Positions 1 to 7,982 are shown, counted from the stretch's first letter. The stretch: 64,000 bases of DNA from Paenibacillus sp. J31TS4 (GCF_018403265.1 NZ_BOSI01000001.1:1240001-1304000); one strand, 5' to 3'. Notes: a model not told the origin generated them from the sequence alone. Numbers and translations are program-made.

Positions 1-107
1 GTATCGAAACGATTCCTATAATGGTTTTCCCAGTCTTCTGGTTGTATGGCGCGCAATCTTATCACTTCGTCTTGCCAAAAATAATTGCTGTAATCTATAT
101 TTTGCAT
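1..107 (-). CDS. GNAT family N-acetyltransferase, N-terminal fragment cut by window edge
   Basis: Only the first 35 codons are present; the gene runs off the left edge. The readable N-terminus contains WQDEVIRLRAIQPEDWE, the typical first strand of RimJ/RimL-like GNAT acetyltransferases, which transfer acetyl from acetyl-CoA to an amine. The ATG at 105-107 has a G-rich ribosome site (GGGGG) about 6 bases upstream. It is the last visible gene of a run of single minus-strand genes separated by a shared repeat; one copy of that repeat (188-256) lies just upstream. Substrate unknown. The family call rests on a short stretch. Confidence 0.6.
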   Translation of the reverse strand, partial: MQNIDYSNYFWQDEVIRLRAIQPEDWENHYRNRFD

Positions 108-187
108 TGGTTGACCCCCAAACACGTTTTCTCATAGAAATTGTAACCAGAATAAAAACTTATTGTTGGTATTCTTTGTTTATATGG

Positions 188-256
188 AAACTGCCCTTTA
201 GCGCAATTAGACTGCCGATTCCTATCAGCAGCCTGGATCTGGTTGAATATTGAGCT
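188..256. repeat. Dispersed intergenic repeat, copy 1
   Basis: This copy has all three blocks of the local repeat: a left block around TTTAGCGCAA, a central block GACTGCCGATTCCTATCAGC, and a right block CTGGTTGAATATTGAGCT. The central block forms an 8-bp hairpin with one G-T pair (CTGCCGAT / ATCAGCAG). It lies between the end of the pentapeptide-like gene and the start of the GNAT gene. The other copies are at 845-889, 1772-1841 and 2531-2553, all in the same orientation. Confidence 0.85.
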
Positions 257-294
257 ATAGACCTTCGTTAGTTGTACATTCGTATCTCGTTAGC

Positions 295-819
295 TTAGTA
301 ACCACGCTCATTCTCAAGGTGAAGGTTGCCAGAATTGTTTACTAATAAAGGGGGAAATTCGAAATCGTTCATATCACACAAAAGGTTTGTTCCGGCATGA
401 AAAGTACAATTAATAATTTCGACTGGACCCATAAACCACGAATCAAAAAAATCAACATAACCATAAAAATCCGTTTGATTAATCTTCACGAGATGTGGAC
501 TTTCATTATGACCGCCACAATCAAAATACAAAGTGTCATGAAATTCACAGTCTTCGATTACTATTCCTTTATAAAAATATGCCCCGTGAAAGCCTGCCGA
601 GATAACTTTACATCTTTGAAACACTACTTCTTCATAGAATTGAAGAATCGCGAAATCAACATTGCTTAAAAAACATGACTCAAATATCACTGGCGTTCTA
701 ACTTCTTCGCCTTCAAAAAGCATTTTGTTGTATAAGTCAAGATTTTGTATTGAGGAATTTGTTATGGGTTTACCTAAGGAAATCATCTGTTGTACTTCCT
801 CTTTTGTTAGTTCCTTCAT
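295..819 (-). CDS. Pentapeptide-repeat-like beta-helix protein
   Basis: A 174-residue soluble protein with no signal peptide or membrane segment. Residues about 40-160 show a loose five-residue periodicity with Phe, Cys or Leu at the centre (FESCFLSNVDF, IEDCEFHDTLYF, IINCTFHAG), as in right-handed quadrilateral beta-helix pentapeptide proteins. An upstream in-frame start exists, but the ATG at 819 is preferred because AAGGAGGTG lies 7 bases before it. The gene is flanked on both sides by copies of the dispersed repeat, like a self-contained cassette. Function unknown: some pentapeptide proteins protect gyrase or act as scaffolds, but nothing here shows that. Confidence 0.7.
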   Translation of the reverse strand: MKELTKEEVQQMISLGKPITNSSIQNLDLYNKMLFEGEEVRTPVIFESCFLSNVDFAILQFYEEVVFQRCKVISAGFHGAYFYKGIVIEDCEFHDTLYFDCGGHNESPHLVKINQTDFYGYVDFFDSWFMGPVEIINCTFHAGTNLLCDMNDFEFPPLLVNNSGNLHLENERGY

Positions 820-844
820 CCTACACCTCCTTGACAGTTCCACA

Positions 845-889
845 AACCTGCCTGTTATGCAACAAGACTGCCGATTCCTATCAGCAGCC
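845..889. repeat. Dispersed intergenic repeat, copy 2
   Basis: Left block (AACCTGCCTGTTATGCAA) and central hairpin block (GACTGCCGATTCCTATCAGC) are present; the right block is missing because the HAD gene ends at 898. It lies between the end of the HAD gene and the start of the pentapeptide-like gene, only 26 bases from the latter's ATG. Confidence 0.85.
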
Positions 890-897
890 AAGAACGA

Positions 898-1692
898 TTA
901 CATCAGGAATCTCTCAATTGCTACGGCAACACCGTCATGATCATTTGAATCGGTCACGTGGGCTGCACAATTTTTAAGTTCCATGATTGCGTTTTCCATT
1001 GCAACCGGAAATCCGGTCATATGGAATAGACCTAAATCGTTAAAATCATCCCCGAATACCATTACATTTTCTGCTTTCACGCCGATCTCGCTCAACACCC
1101 ATTGAACGGCTTTTTCCTTTGAGGCCGATTTATGCATGATTTGGACCAATACTCCTTTATCGGTTGAGATTACGTTCACATGGTCACCGAATTGCTCGCC
1201 TATATCCCTCCATGTGCTGCAACCTAGAGCCAAGATTTTGGTCGGGGAAAGGGAACTAATATAATCTTCATCCACAACCTGTGGCTTCGGGTCATTCAAG
1301 CGGATCCCTAATGAAGCGCATTGGGAGTCGGGAACTGGTCGACACGTATACCATGCATCATTAACCTCGTATGAGAGGATCGTTTGAGGTAATCGTAGTT
1401 CGATGAATTTGTTAATCTGTTGGCTAATCTCCATAGGGATACTAATGTGCCTCTCATATTGCTTCGATTTGCATGTAACTAAAGCACCGTTGTAATAAAC
1501 CATGTAGTCGACAAAAGGGAACTTCTGCAAAAATTGATTAGCCGCTCTGGGCGGCCTCGCCGTCGCAATAATAATATGAATTCCAGAATCAAAACATCTT
1601 TTAACAGCCTGATAATTTCTCGGAGAGATCGATTTATCACTACCGAGCAAGGTTCCGTCCAAGTCCAGTACAATTGCCTGAATATTAGGCAT
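898..1692 (-). CDS. Cof-type HAD-IIB family phosphatase
   Basis: A 264-residue cytosolic HAD hydrolase that removes phosphate from small phosphorylated metabolites. Motif I is DLDGTL near residues 10-15 with the two catalytic aspartates. Motif II is near IIATARPP, and the C-terminal MVFGDDFNDLGLF carries the metal-binding acidic residues of motif IV. The long cap between them is type IIB, as in Cof/YidA proteins. The start at 1692 has GGGGAGGAG 5 bases upstream, better than an in-frame codon 15 bases earlier. It sits alone between two copies of the dispersed repeat. The substrate cannot be read from sequence. Confidence 0.9.
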   Translation of the reverse strand: MPNIQAIVLDLDGTLLGSDKSISPRNYQAVKRCFDSGIHIIIATARPPRAANQFLQKFPFVDYMVYYNGALVTCKSKQYERHISIPMEISQQINKFIELRLPQTILSYEVNDAWYTCRPVPDSQCASLGIRLNDPKPQVVDEDYISSLSPTKILALGCSTWRDIGEQFGDHVNVISTDKGVLVQIMHKSASKEKAVQWVLSEIGVKAENVMVFGDDFNDLGLFHMTGFPVAMENAIMELKNCAAHVTDSNDHDGVAVAIERFLM

Positions 1693-1771
1693 CTGTCTCC
1701 TCCCCATAAAATAAGCAAAATTGGTAACAGAATACCAATTCGTTAAGATATCGTCAACAGAAAGTTGTATC

Positions 1772-1841
1772 AGCTTGCCCGTTACCGCAAATAAGACTGC
1801 CGATTCCTATCGGTAGCCTGGAGCTGGTTGAATATTGAGCT
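1772..1841. repeat. Dispersed intergenic repeat, copy 3
   Basis: The full three-block form, with left block GCCCGTTACCGCAAATAAG, central block CTGCCGATTCCTATCGGTAG and right block GGTTGAATATTGAGCT. The central hairpin has 8 paired bases including one G-T pair; there is no T-run, so it is not an ordinary terminator. It lies between the reductase pseudogene and the HAD gene. Copies 1 and 3 share the right block nearly base for base. Confidence 0.85.
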
Positions 1842-1870
1842 CATCTAAGCGTTCTAATCTACGAAACAGG

Positions 1871-2441
1871 TCATCTAACCGCCTGGTAAACGAGACCAAG
1901 GGCCCCAGAATCAAACGTTTTACTCTCGATAAGCTTAAGATGGGTCTTCTCTTGGATGCCCTGGAATAACGGCAATCCTTTGCCGATCAGGACAGGAGAA
2001 ACCGTGATCTTATATTCATCAATTAAATCAAGCTCCATAAGGTAGTGCGCGAACCTAGGACTACCGAGGATGATCATATCTCTGCCTGGCAGTTGTTTAA
2101 GACGCATGATCTCTTCCTTTACATTCTCTTTCACCAGTCTAGAATTGTTCCACTCGACTTTCTCTAGCGTTGTGGAAAAAACGATTTTCCTTGTTTTATC
2201 GATCCACTCCGCATGCTCCAGTTCATGCTGTGTACTTGATGGGTTCGAAGGTTGGCCAATACCCGTGCATACCTTGATAAGTTCTCCTTCCCCAAATGAC
2301 AGTGTCGGCCGTACTCAGAAAGTACTTCGCATGCTTTGCCAAATCGTCATCGTAGGAAATCCAGCCAATGTCCATTTCGCCGTTAGGCCCTTCTACAAAA
2401 CCGTCAAGCGAGGAATGCAAAAATAACACAAGTTTTCTCAT
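1871..2441 (-). pseudogene. RibD C-terminal/DHFR-like reductase, broken by a frameshift
   Basis: The N-terminal part (2441 to about 2240) begins MRKLVLFLHSSLDGFVEGP and has the WGRRTYQGM motif of RibD-C/DHFR-fold reductases (YyaP/YwjB-like). The rest continues in another frame to 1871 with the family's IILGSPRFAHYLMELDLIDE and TVSPVLIGKGLPLF. Dropping one base from the GGG at 2241-2243 joins the halves into one protein of about 189 residues. The start has AAAGGAG 6 bases upstream. Such proteins bind NADPH, but most have no proven substrate. It is either a recent pseudogene or a homopolymer read error. Repeat copies flank it on both sides. Confidence 0.85.
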
Positions 2442-2530
2442 TTACAGTTCTCCTTTGTTATGTAGCATGCTCTCCCTAACTATAGTTTACAACGTTTCCG
2501 TTCAAGCCGTTTATTATGGATTGCTAAGTT

Positions 2531-2553
2531 AACCTCCCCGTTAGCGCAACAAA
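2531..2553. repeat. Dispersed intergenic repeat, partial copy 4
   Basis: Only the left block remains (AACCTCCCCGTTAGCGCAA); the central hairpin and right block are absent, and argC ends 12 bases away. The truncation at the argC end suggests this is the boundary of the repeat-associated run of genes. Confidence 0.65.
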
Positions 2554-2564
2554 CACAAAAACTC

Positions 2565-3509
2565 CTACTCCAGTCCTGTACCTTCGTCAAACCCAAGCAT
2601 AAGGTTCATATTTTGAATCGCCGCACCTGAGGCCCCTTTGCCTAAATTATCAAATCTGGAAACAAGTAAGATCTGGTCTTGATGACCAAACACAAAGATG
2701 TCCAAATAATTGGTGTGATTGCGCTGCATCAGATTAAAGAAACCATCTTCAAGATTGGCCTCGGAATCGAAGGGAGCCACTTGAACAAAACGTTCCTCTT
2801 GATAATAAGAGGCAAGCAGGTCCCGAATCTCCCTTGCCGTCATCGTTTTCGTAAACAATCTAGGAAAGAGCGGAATGCTAACTGCGTCCCCCTGATAATA
2901 GTTTCCGACGATCGGAGTAAAAAGCGGGGCTGACTCTAACCCGGAATAGAGCTGCATTTCTGGAAGATGCTTATGGTTAAGACTAAGCGCATAGTGTCTT
3001 GGTGCACGAAGCTGTTCTCTATTCGAGTTCTCGTATTCCGCTATAAGCTTCTTGCCTCCGCCGCTGTACCCGGTAAGCGCATAACAAGACATTGGATAAT
3101 CCCGGGGAATAATTCCCTCCGCTACCAATGGATGTATAGGTAAAAGAAAGCCGGTCGCATGACATCCCGGGACCGATACCCTGGATGACTGTTTGATGTT
3201 CTCTCTTTGCTTTTTATGTAATTCCGGCAATCCATAGATCCATTCCTGATTGGTCCGGAATGCCGTACTTGCATCAATTATCCTAGTCTTTTTATTCCTT
3301 ACCATGGATACGGACTCCTTTGAAGCGGCATCCGGAAGACAGAGGAAAACGACATCGGCTTCGTTTAATAAAGCCTCACGGGCTTCGTAATCTTTTCGCT
3401 TATCCGCCTCAATTTTGAGAACTTCTATGTTCGGAATCTTGGATAAGGAATCATGTATCTTTAAACCTGTTGTCCCTTCTTGACCATCCACGAATACCTT
3501 GTAGTTCAT
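2565..3509 (-). CDS. argC: N-acetyl-gamma-glutamyl-phosphate reductase, short type
   Basis: Catalyses NADPH-dependent reduction of N-acetylglutamyl phosphate to the semialdehyde, third step of arginine synthesis. The 314-residue length, the N-terminal VFVDGQEGTTGLKIHD nucleotide site and the catalytic cysteine in PGCHATG (Cys116) match the short ArgC class rather than the roughly 345-residue argC of arg operons. The ATG at 3509 is chosen because AAGGAGAGGTG lies just upstream. No argJ, argB or argD is adjacent. A 13/14 match to the ARG box lies upstream at 3561-3574, suggesting ArgR/AhrC control. It may be a second argC, which this window cannot show. Confidence 0.92.
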   Translation of the reverse strand: MNYKVFVDGQEGTTGLKIHDSLSKIPNIEVLKIEADKRKDYEAREALLNEADVVFLCLPDAASKESVSMVRNKKTRIIDASTAFRTNQEWIYGLPELHKKQRENIKQSSRVSVPGCHATGFLLPIHPLVAEGIIPRDYPMSCYALTGYSGGGKKLIAEYENSNREQLRAPRHYALSLNHKHLPEMQLYSGLESAPLFTPIVGNYYQGDAVSIPLFPRLFTKTMTAREIRDLLASYYQEERFVQVAPFDSEANLEDGFFNLMQRNHTNYLDIFVFGHQDQILLVSRFDNLGKGASGAAIQNMNLMLGFDEGTGLE

Positions 3510-3560
3510 TGTCCACCTCTCCTTTTCTCGCTTAGGGATATGAGTTATCATACGTTTTAA

Positions 3561-3574
3561 TGTATATTTATTCA
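3561..3574. promoter_or_regulatory. Candidate ARG box (ArgR/AhrC operator) for argC
   Basis: The plus-strand sequence TGTATATTTATTCA matches the 14-bp ARG box core TGAATWWWWATTCA at 13 of 14 positions. It lies 52 bases upstream of the argC start and between argC and the divergent response regulator gene. Position and match make arginine repression of argC likely; binding itself is inferred. Confidence 0.6.
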
Positions 3575-3699
3575 ATCATATTTCGCGCTGAGTGATTCCC
3601 GCGGGAAGAGACCTCTCCCAGTATCGCAAGTTTTTCTTGGTGTGCCAGAGTCCGATTTGCTATGCTGAGTGCAACGTTGGGATACGAGAGAGGACAGAG

Positions 3700-4374
3700 A
3701 TGCCTAAATTACTGATTGTGGATGATGAAGCGGATCTTCTGAAGCTGCTGACCGATTACTTCGAAATCAACGGGTATTTCGTCATGACAGCCAAGGACAG
3801 CCGAGAGGCGCTGCGCAAAGTGGAGCAGCAGCCCGATCTCATCTTGCTTGACATCAACATGCCCGGGCAGAATGGTCTTGCCTTATGCGAGAAAATTCGA
3901 GACTACGTCTCGTGCCCGATCGTATTCTTAACCGCTCGAATCGAGGATGCCGATAAACTAGCCGGATTTCGTGCCGGAGGCGATGACTATATCCTGAAGC
4001 CGTTCAGCATTCACGAGCTGGGCGCCAGGGTCGAAGCTCATTTACGCAGGGAACAAAGAATCCAAACCAAAGCATCGGTGAAGTTTAGCGAGGATCTGGT
4101 CATTGACTATACGGCCCGGGAGGTTTACTGCCGGGATACACGAATTCCTCTAGCCAAGAAGGAGTTCGCCATTCTCGAATTGCTGTCCACGCATCCCGGC
4201 ATGGTGTTCGAAAGGGACCGCATCTACGAAACGATCTGGGGTTTGGACGAGGAGGGCGACAGCAGCGTGATTGCGGAGCATATCCGCCGCATTCGCTCCA
4301 AATTGAAGGAATACGGCTGCGATCACCGAATCGAAACCGTTTGGGGAGTCGGATACAAATGGCCAAGCTCCTGA
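3700..4374 (+). CDS. OmpR-family response regulator (two-component system 1)
   Basis: A 224-residue regulator. The receiver domain (1-120) has the acidic pair in IVDDEADLL, the phosphoacceptor Asp51 in LLDINMPG and the conserved Lys in YILKPF. A winged-helix DNA-binding domain follows (about 130-224, ending ETVWGVGYKW). The ATG at 3700 has AGAGAGGA upstream and fits the family start; upstream in-frame codons would add an unrelated tail. It overlaps the kinase gene by 16 bases, so the two are translated together. The serine hydrolase 51 bases beyond the kinase is the likely target or partner. The signal is unknown; cell-wall stress is a reasonable guess. Confidence 0.93.
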   Translation: MPKLLIVDDEADLLKLLTDYFEINGYFVMTAKDSREALRKVEQQPDLILLDINMPGQNGLALCEKIRDYVSCPIVFLTARIEDADKLAGFRAGGDDYILKPFSIHELGARVEAHLRREQRIQTKASVKFSEDLVIDYTAREVYCRDTRIPLAKKEFAILELLSTHPGMVFERDRIYETIWGLDEEGDSSVIAEHIRRIRSKLKEYGCDHRIETVWGVGYKWPSS

Positions 4375-5453
4375 ATGGGCTGCTCAAGCGGCTGACCTTG
4401 CTGCAAGCCTTCATCCTGTTAGGCGTTCTCACGCTCATGTCCGTGTTGGTGGTCATCACTTTGGAGTTCGCCTGGGTTGAGTACCTGCGTCTTCGTCTCG
4501 GCGATACGGAGTGGATGCTGCCCTCCCTCGTCGCGGCGGTGCTGCTCACCGTGGCCGCGGGAATTGTCACGATGGCCGTTTTGTTTTATAGATGGAAATT
4601 AAAGCGTCCGCTGGAGCTATTAAAACGAGCATCCGAGAACATATCGGCCAACAATCTGGACTTCCGCGTCTCCTATGACAGCCGGGACGAGATGGGTGAG
4701 CTGGTCGCCGTCTTTGAAACGATGCGCGCGCAGTTGGAAACCACCATCAAGACGCTTTGGCGCTCGGCCGAGGAGCGCAAGCAGCTCAATGCGATTTTTG
4801 CCCATGATCTGAGGACACCTCTGTCGGTGTTGAAAGGATACGGCGAGTTTCTCGCCGCCTATTTGCCCGAGAAGAAAGTATCGGAAGAAAAGGTGCTGGA
4901 CCTGATCCATACAATCAACCTCCACATCGTGCGCCTGGAGCGTTATGCGGATGCCATGAGCTCGATTCAGAAGCTGGAGGACGTCCCGGTGCACCGCCAG
5001 CCGACGGACCTGCACTCGCTCGCGGCTATGCTGAACGACAGTGCTGAACAACTCGCAAGGCCGCTCGGCAAGCGCTTCGTCAGTTCCATGGAACACGCTA
5101 ATTCCGTCCTATACGCGGATCCCCATGTCCTCATGCGGGTTTTTGAGAACTTGGCGGCCAATGCGGTGCGATACGCAGCCAGTCAGGTGAACGTCCGCTA
5201 TGTCCTCCAGGAAGACGAGTTGCAGATGATTGTCACCGATGACGGTCCCGGCTTCTCGGACGAAGCAGTGCACAAGGCTATGCTTCCTTTTTACCGCGGA
5301 GAGGTGTGGGAGGCGACCGAGCATCACGGACTGGGCCTTTACGTTTGCAAAGTGCTCTGTGAAACTCATGGAGGGAGCCTGCAGCTCGACAACAGTCCCC
5401 AAGGCGGTGGATGCGTGACGGCAAAGTTTGGGGTGGAGTTGAAAAAAAGTTGA
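4359..5453 (+). CDS. Membrane sensor histidine kinase (two-component system 1)
   Basis: A 364-residue kinase. Two membrane helices lie near residues 12-36 and 55-77 with only a short external loop, so the signal is probably sensed in or at the membrane. A HAMP domain (about 78-130), the phosphoacceptor His149 in FAHDLRTPLSVLKG and an ATPase domain with NAVRYA (N box), DDGPGF (G1) and HGLGLYVCK (G2) follow. The chosen ATG overlaps the end of the regulator gene by 16 bases. It presumably phosphorylates Asp51 of the upstream regulator. Confidence 0.93.
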   Translation: MAKLLNGLLKRLTLLQAFILLGVLTLMSVLVVITLEFAWVEYLRLRLGDTEWMLPSLVAAVLLTVAAGIVTMAVLFYRWKLKRPLELLKRASENISANNLDFRVSYDSRDEMGELVAVFETMRAQLETTIKTLWRSAEERKQLNAIFAHDLRTPLSVLKGYGEFLAAYLPEKKVSEEKVLDLIHTINLHIVRLERYADAMSSIQKLEDVPVHRQPTDLHSLAAMLNDSAEQLARPLGKRFVSSMEHANSVLYADPHVLMRVFENLAANAVRYAASQVNVRYVLQEDELQMIVTDDGPGFSDEAVHKAMLPFYRGEVWEATEHHGLGLYVCKVLCETHGGSLQLDNSPQGGGCVTAKFGVELKKS

Positions 5454-5504
5454 ACATTATGCGTTAGCATCTCCTTATCTAGAAAAAGAGAAGGAGATGC
5501 TGGA

Positions 5505-6989
5505 ATGATGAATATGCTGCAAAGAATAGGGTTGGCCCTCAGTTGCTTGCTGCTGCTCGTATCTGCGTGGGCGAAGTCCGTATCCGCTGTGGACGTCCGA
5601 GACCGCGCAGAAATCCTGAGGAACATCGACGAGTACATGAGCCGGAGTATGAAGGCCAACCATATCCAGGGTGCTTCTGTCGCGATTTCCGCGGGCGATG
5701 AGGTCTTCTACGCAAAGGGCTACGGGACCTTCGCAGATGGCCGAAAAATAACGGGCGACACCCCGCTTCCGATCGCCTCGTTAAGCAAGTCCTTTACCGC
5801 TCTGGCCGTCCTGCAGCTGGCGGAGCAAGGCCGAATCGGCCTGGATGCGGCTTACGCTTCTTACTTCCCAGAGTTGTCGCCACGGGACCCCCGCGTTCGC
5901 GTCATGACGATCCGCCATCTATTGAATCAAACCAGCGGGCTGAATGATACAGTAAATCCCGATATGACGCGGGCTCCGCAATTTCAGACCTTGCAGGAGG
6001 CAACCCGGTTATTAAACGACGTGCAGCTTGCCCATGATCCCGGAACCAGCTACAGCTACCACAATCCCAATTACGTGCTGCTCGCGAGCCTTGTGGAAAG
6101 CGTCAGCGGAGAGCGCTTCACGGATTATCTGCAGCGGCATGTCTTTGTGCCGCTAGGCATGTCCCATACCTACAGTGTCAGCACGACACAGCAGATCGAT
6201 GAGAATAAGGCAATTCCGCAGGGACATTACACGATTCTGGGACGTCCTGTCGGTCACTCGGAGCCTCTCTGGTTCGTGGAAGGCCCCGCCGGCATTGTGT
6301 CCACCGCGGAGGACATGGCCCGCTGGATGCTTGCGCAGTACAGCGGCCGCCTTCTATCTCCCGAGCTGATGAACGACTATCACGCTGCCGGTGCCACCGG
6401 TCCGTATGGTATAGGCTGGCTTGCCGGCCAGGACGAATCCGGCGGCCGGACCATCTCCCACAGCGGCATTTTTTGGACATACAAGGCGGAAGAACGGGTT
6501 TATTTGGACGAGCGGCTCGGAATCGCGGTTCAGTTTTCTACCGGTTTGAACGCGTTTGTGAACTACTCCGCCTTTCTTGATGGGCTCAAGGCTATTATGG
6601 AAGGGAAAAAGCCTGAAGCCTCTATGCTGAATGGCCGAACGATGGAAACGATCATCCTTGCACTTATCCTCGCTACGCTCGTATGGGGCGTGTATGGGTA
6701 TTTTCGCATCCGTCGGAGGAACAAACGGCTAACGTTCCGCCGATTGCTTCGGATAACGGCCGGTAGACTGATTCCGCTCCTTCTTCTCTTGTTCCTCTCC
6801 CCGTTGATGACATTGATCGGCGGAGGACGAGTGGTGCCTTGGTTCGGCATCTGGACTACCTTGTCATCTCCCATCCTATGGCTTGCAGTTTGGTCGCTGG
6901 TCAATATGGTGCATTTGGCTTGTTATTTTACCGTTTATGTTCGAACTATAAAAAACGGCCACTCGGGGGCGTCCCGCCGCTTCCTTTAG
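5505..6989 (+). CDS. Membrane-anchored class C beta-lactamase-like serine hydrolase
   Basis: A 494-residue extracytoplasmic protein. It has a signal peptide (1-28), then a penicillin-binding/class C beta-lactamase fold with SxxK at 92-95 (SLSK), YxN at 185-187 (YHN) and HxG at 319-321 (HSG), the full catalytic set. Three hydrophobic helices at the C-terminus (about 380-400, 425-445 and 455-480) anchor it in the membrane. AAGGAG precedes the start. It follows a two-component system by 51 bases and is likely in the same operon. Likely substrates are D-amino acid peptides or esters in the envelope; beta-lactam hydrolysis is possible but unproven. A related gene lies at 59151-60701. Confidence 0.88.
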   Translation: MMNMLQRIGLALSCLLLLVSAWAKSVSAVDVRDRAEILRNIDEYMSRSMKANHIQGASVAISAGDEVFYAKGYGTFADGRKITGDTPLPIASLSKSFTALAVLQLAEQGRIGLDAAYASYFPELSPRDPRVRVMTIRHLLNQTSGLNDTVNPDMTRAPQFQTLQEATRLLNDVQLAHDPGTSYSYHNPNYVLLASLVESVSGERFTDYLQRHVFVPLGMSHTYSVSTTQQIDENKAIPQGHYTILGRPVGHSEPLWFVEGPAGIVSTAEDMARWMLAQYSGRLLSPELMNDYHAAGATGPYGIGWLAGQDESGGRTISHSGIFWTYKAEERVYLDERLGIAVQFSTGLNAFVNYSAFLDGLKAIMEGKKPEASMLNGRTMETIILALILATLVWGVYGYFRIRRRNKRLTFRRLLRITAGRLIPLLLLLFLSPLMTLIGGGRVVPWFGIWTTLSSPILWLAVWSLVNMVHLACYFTVYVRTIKNGHSGASRRFL

Positions 6990-7722
6990 GCTTATAACGT
7001 TCAAGGACCTGAAGGAGCGCTTGCCGAACGTTTCCCTGATAGAGGCCGCCGTGATAACAAATGAGCTGTTCGATGTCGTAGTCGAGCAGCCGCTCCACGG
7101 AGCGAATGGCTTCTTTCAGATCCAGCGTATACTGCGGATTGGCGAGGTTGAGCCGGCCCTCTTCGATCACGACGGCGTCAGCCGCCAGTAACGTTTTGCT
7201 GGACGGCAAATATAAGGAGATATGTCCCGGCATATGGCCAGGCGTGTGAACAATCTCTATGCCGCCGCACCAAGGAAGCACTTCCCCGTCCGATACCGTC
7301 CGATCGACAACCGCCGGCTCGATCGACTGCAGGAGCCGAATAAACTGTTCCGCTGCCGGCTTGGCTTCCGCAGGCAAAGCGTCCCATGTCGCTTCTGCCT
7401 GCTCAAGCCGTAAGGACTTGCTCGTTCCTTCCACATACGGCTTTTCCAGCTCGTGGGCGACGATTTCGATTTGCGGGTAGGTTCTCTTCAAATTGGCAAG
7501 TGATCCCATATGGTCCAGATCGTGATGCGTCGCGATCAGTTTGGTCATCGAATGAAGAGTCACACCGTGTTTGCCGGCCGCTTCTTCAAGAAGGGGGATA
7601 AAATCGGGATAGCCGCAGTCGATGAGAATCCGCTCGCTCTCATCTAGTAAAAGGATCGGGACAATTCGTTGTTTTTGCCCGTTATATTCAAAATCGATAG
7701 CAAGTAGATGACATTTCACCAT
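6946..7722 (-). CDS. Metallo-beta-lactamase-fold hydrolase
   Basis: A 258-residue cytosolic protein with the metal-binding motif ATHHDLDHMG (HxHxDH type) near residue 65, a downstream HTPGHMPGH, LLAADAV carrying the bridging aspartate, and a late His in ICYHGGLY. This is the glyoxalase II/MBL-fold set for two metal ions. AGGAGGGATAGGC precedes the ATG at 7722. The 3' end overlaps the convergent serine hydrolase gene by 44 bases, so antisense interference at the 3' ends is possible. Members hydrolyse thioesters, lactones or phosphoesters; the substrate is not evident. Confidence 0.88.
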   Translation of the reverse strand: MVKCHLLAIDFEYNGQKQRIVPILLLDESERILIDCGYPDFIPLLEEAAGKHGVTLHSMTKLIATHHDLDHMGSLANLKRTYPQIEIVAHELEKPYVEGTSKSLRLEQAEATWDALPAEAKPAAEQFIRLLQSIEPAVVDRTVSDGEVLPWCGGIEIVHTPGHMPGHISLYLPSSKTLLAADAVVIEEGRLNLANPQYTLDLKEAIRSVERLLDYDIEQLICYHGGLYQGNVRQALLQVLERYKPKGSGGTPPSGRFL

Positions 7723-7897
7723 GCCTATCCCTCCTCATTCTTCCACTTAGGCAATTATCGGGCATGTGTCCAGCTCTTAGAACAGCGTTGTCTGGTACCA
7801 GTTTAACCGTTCCGTGAGGGAGTTTTTATGGAAAAGATCATTAAACTAAACTTCCACTGTTAGAGCAGGTTTGCTGGTTAAGCGAAACTCCGACTAA

Positions 7898-7937
7898 GCA
7901 GCAAGGCCAGGCAATGCATATTGCCTGGCCTTGCTGC
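7898..7937. terminator. 40-bp perfect palindrome, probable bidirectional terminator
   Basis: The 18-base arm starting GCAGCAAGGCCAGGCAAT is followed by GCAT and then its exact complement, so all 40 bases form a perfect palindrome. It lies 46 bases downstream of the ABC permease stop (minus strand). The plus-strand continuation ATTTTAA gives only a weak T-run. The rest of 7723-7982 holds no convincing gene; an 11-codon open frame at 7829 was not called. Confidence 0.7.
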
Positions 7938-7982
7938 ATTTTAAAGTGTGTGACGTCTCATATGAGACTGTTTAAAGACTCC

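Noticed and set aside
188-1841. The repeats as integron attC sites
   Set aside because: The GTTAGCG core does not fit GTTRRRY, no matching RYYYAAC partner or long imperfect palindrome of attC type is seen, and no integrase is in the window. Kept only as an analogy.
7829-7864. An 11-codon frame with a good-looking upstream GAGGGAG
   Set aside because: Too short and not similar to any known leader peptide; it may be part of an old repeat.
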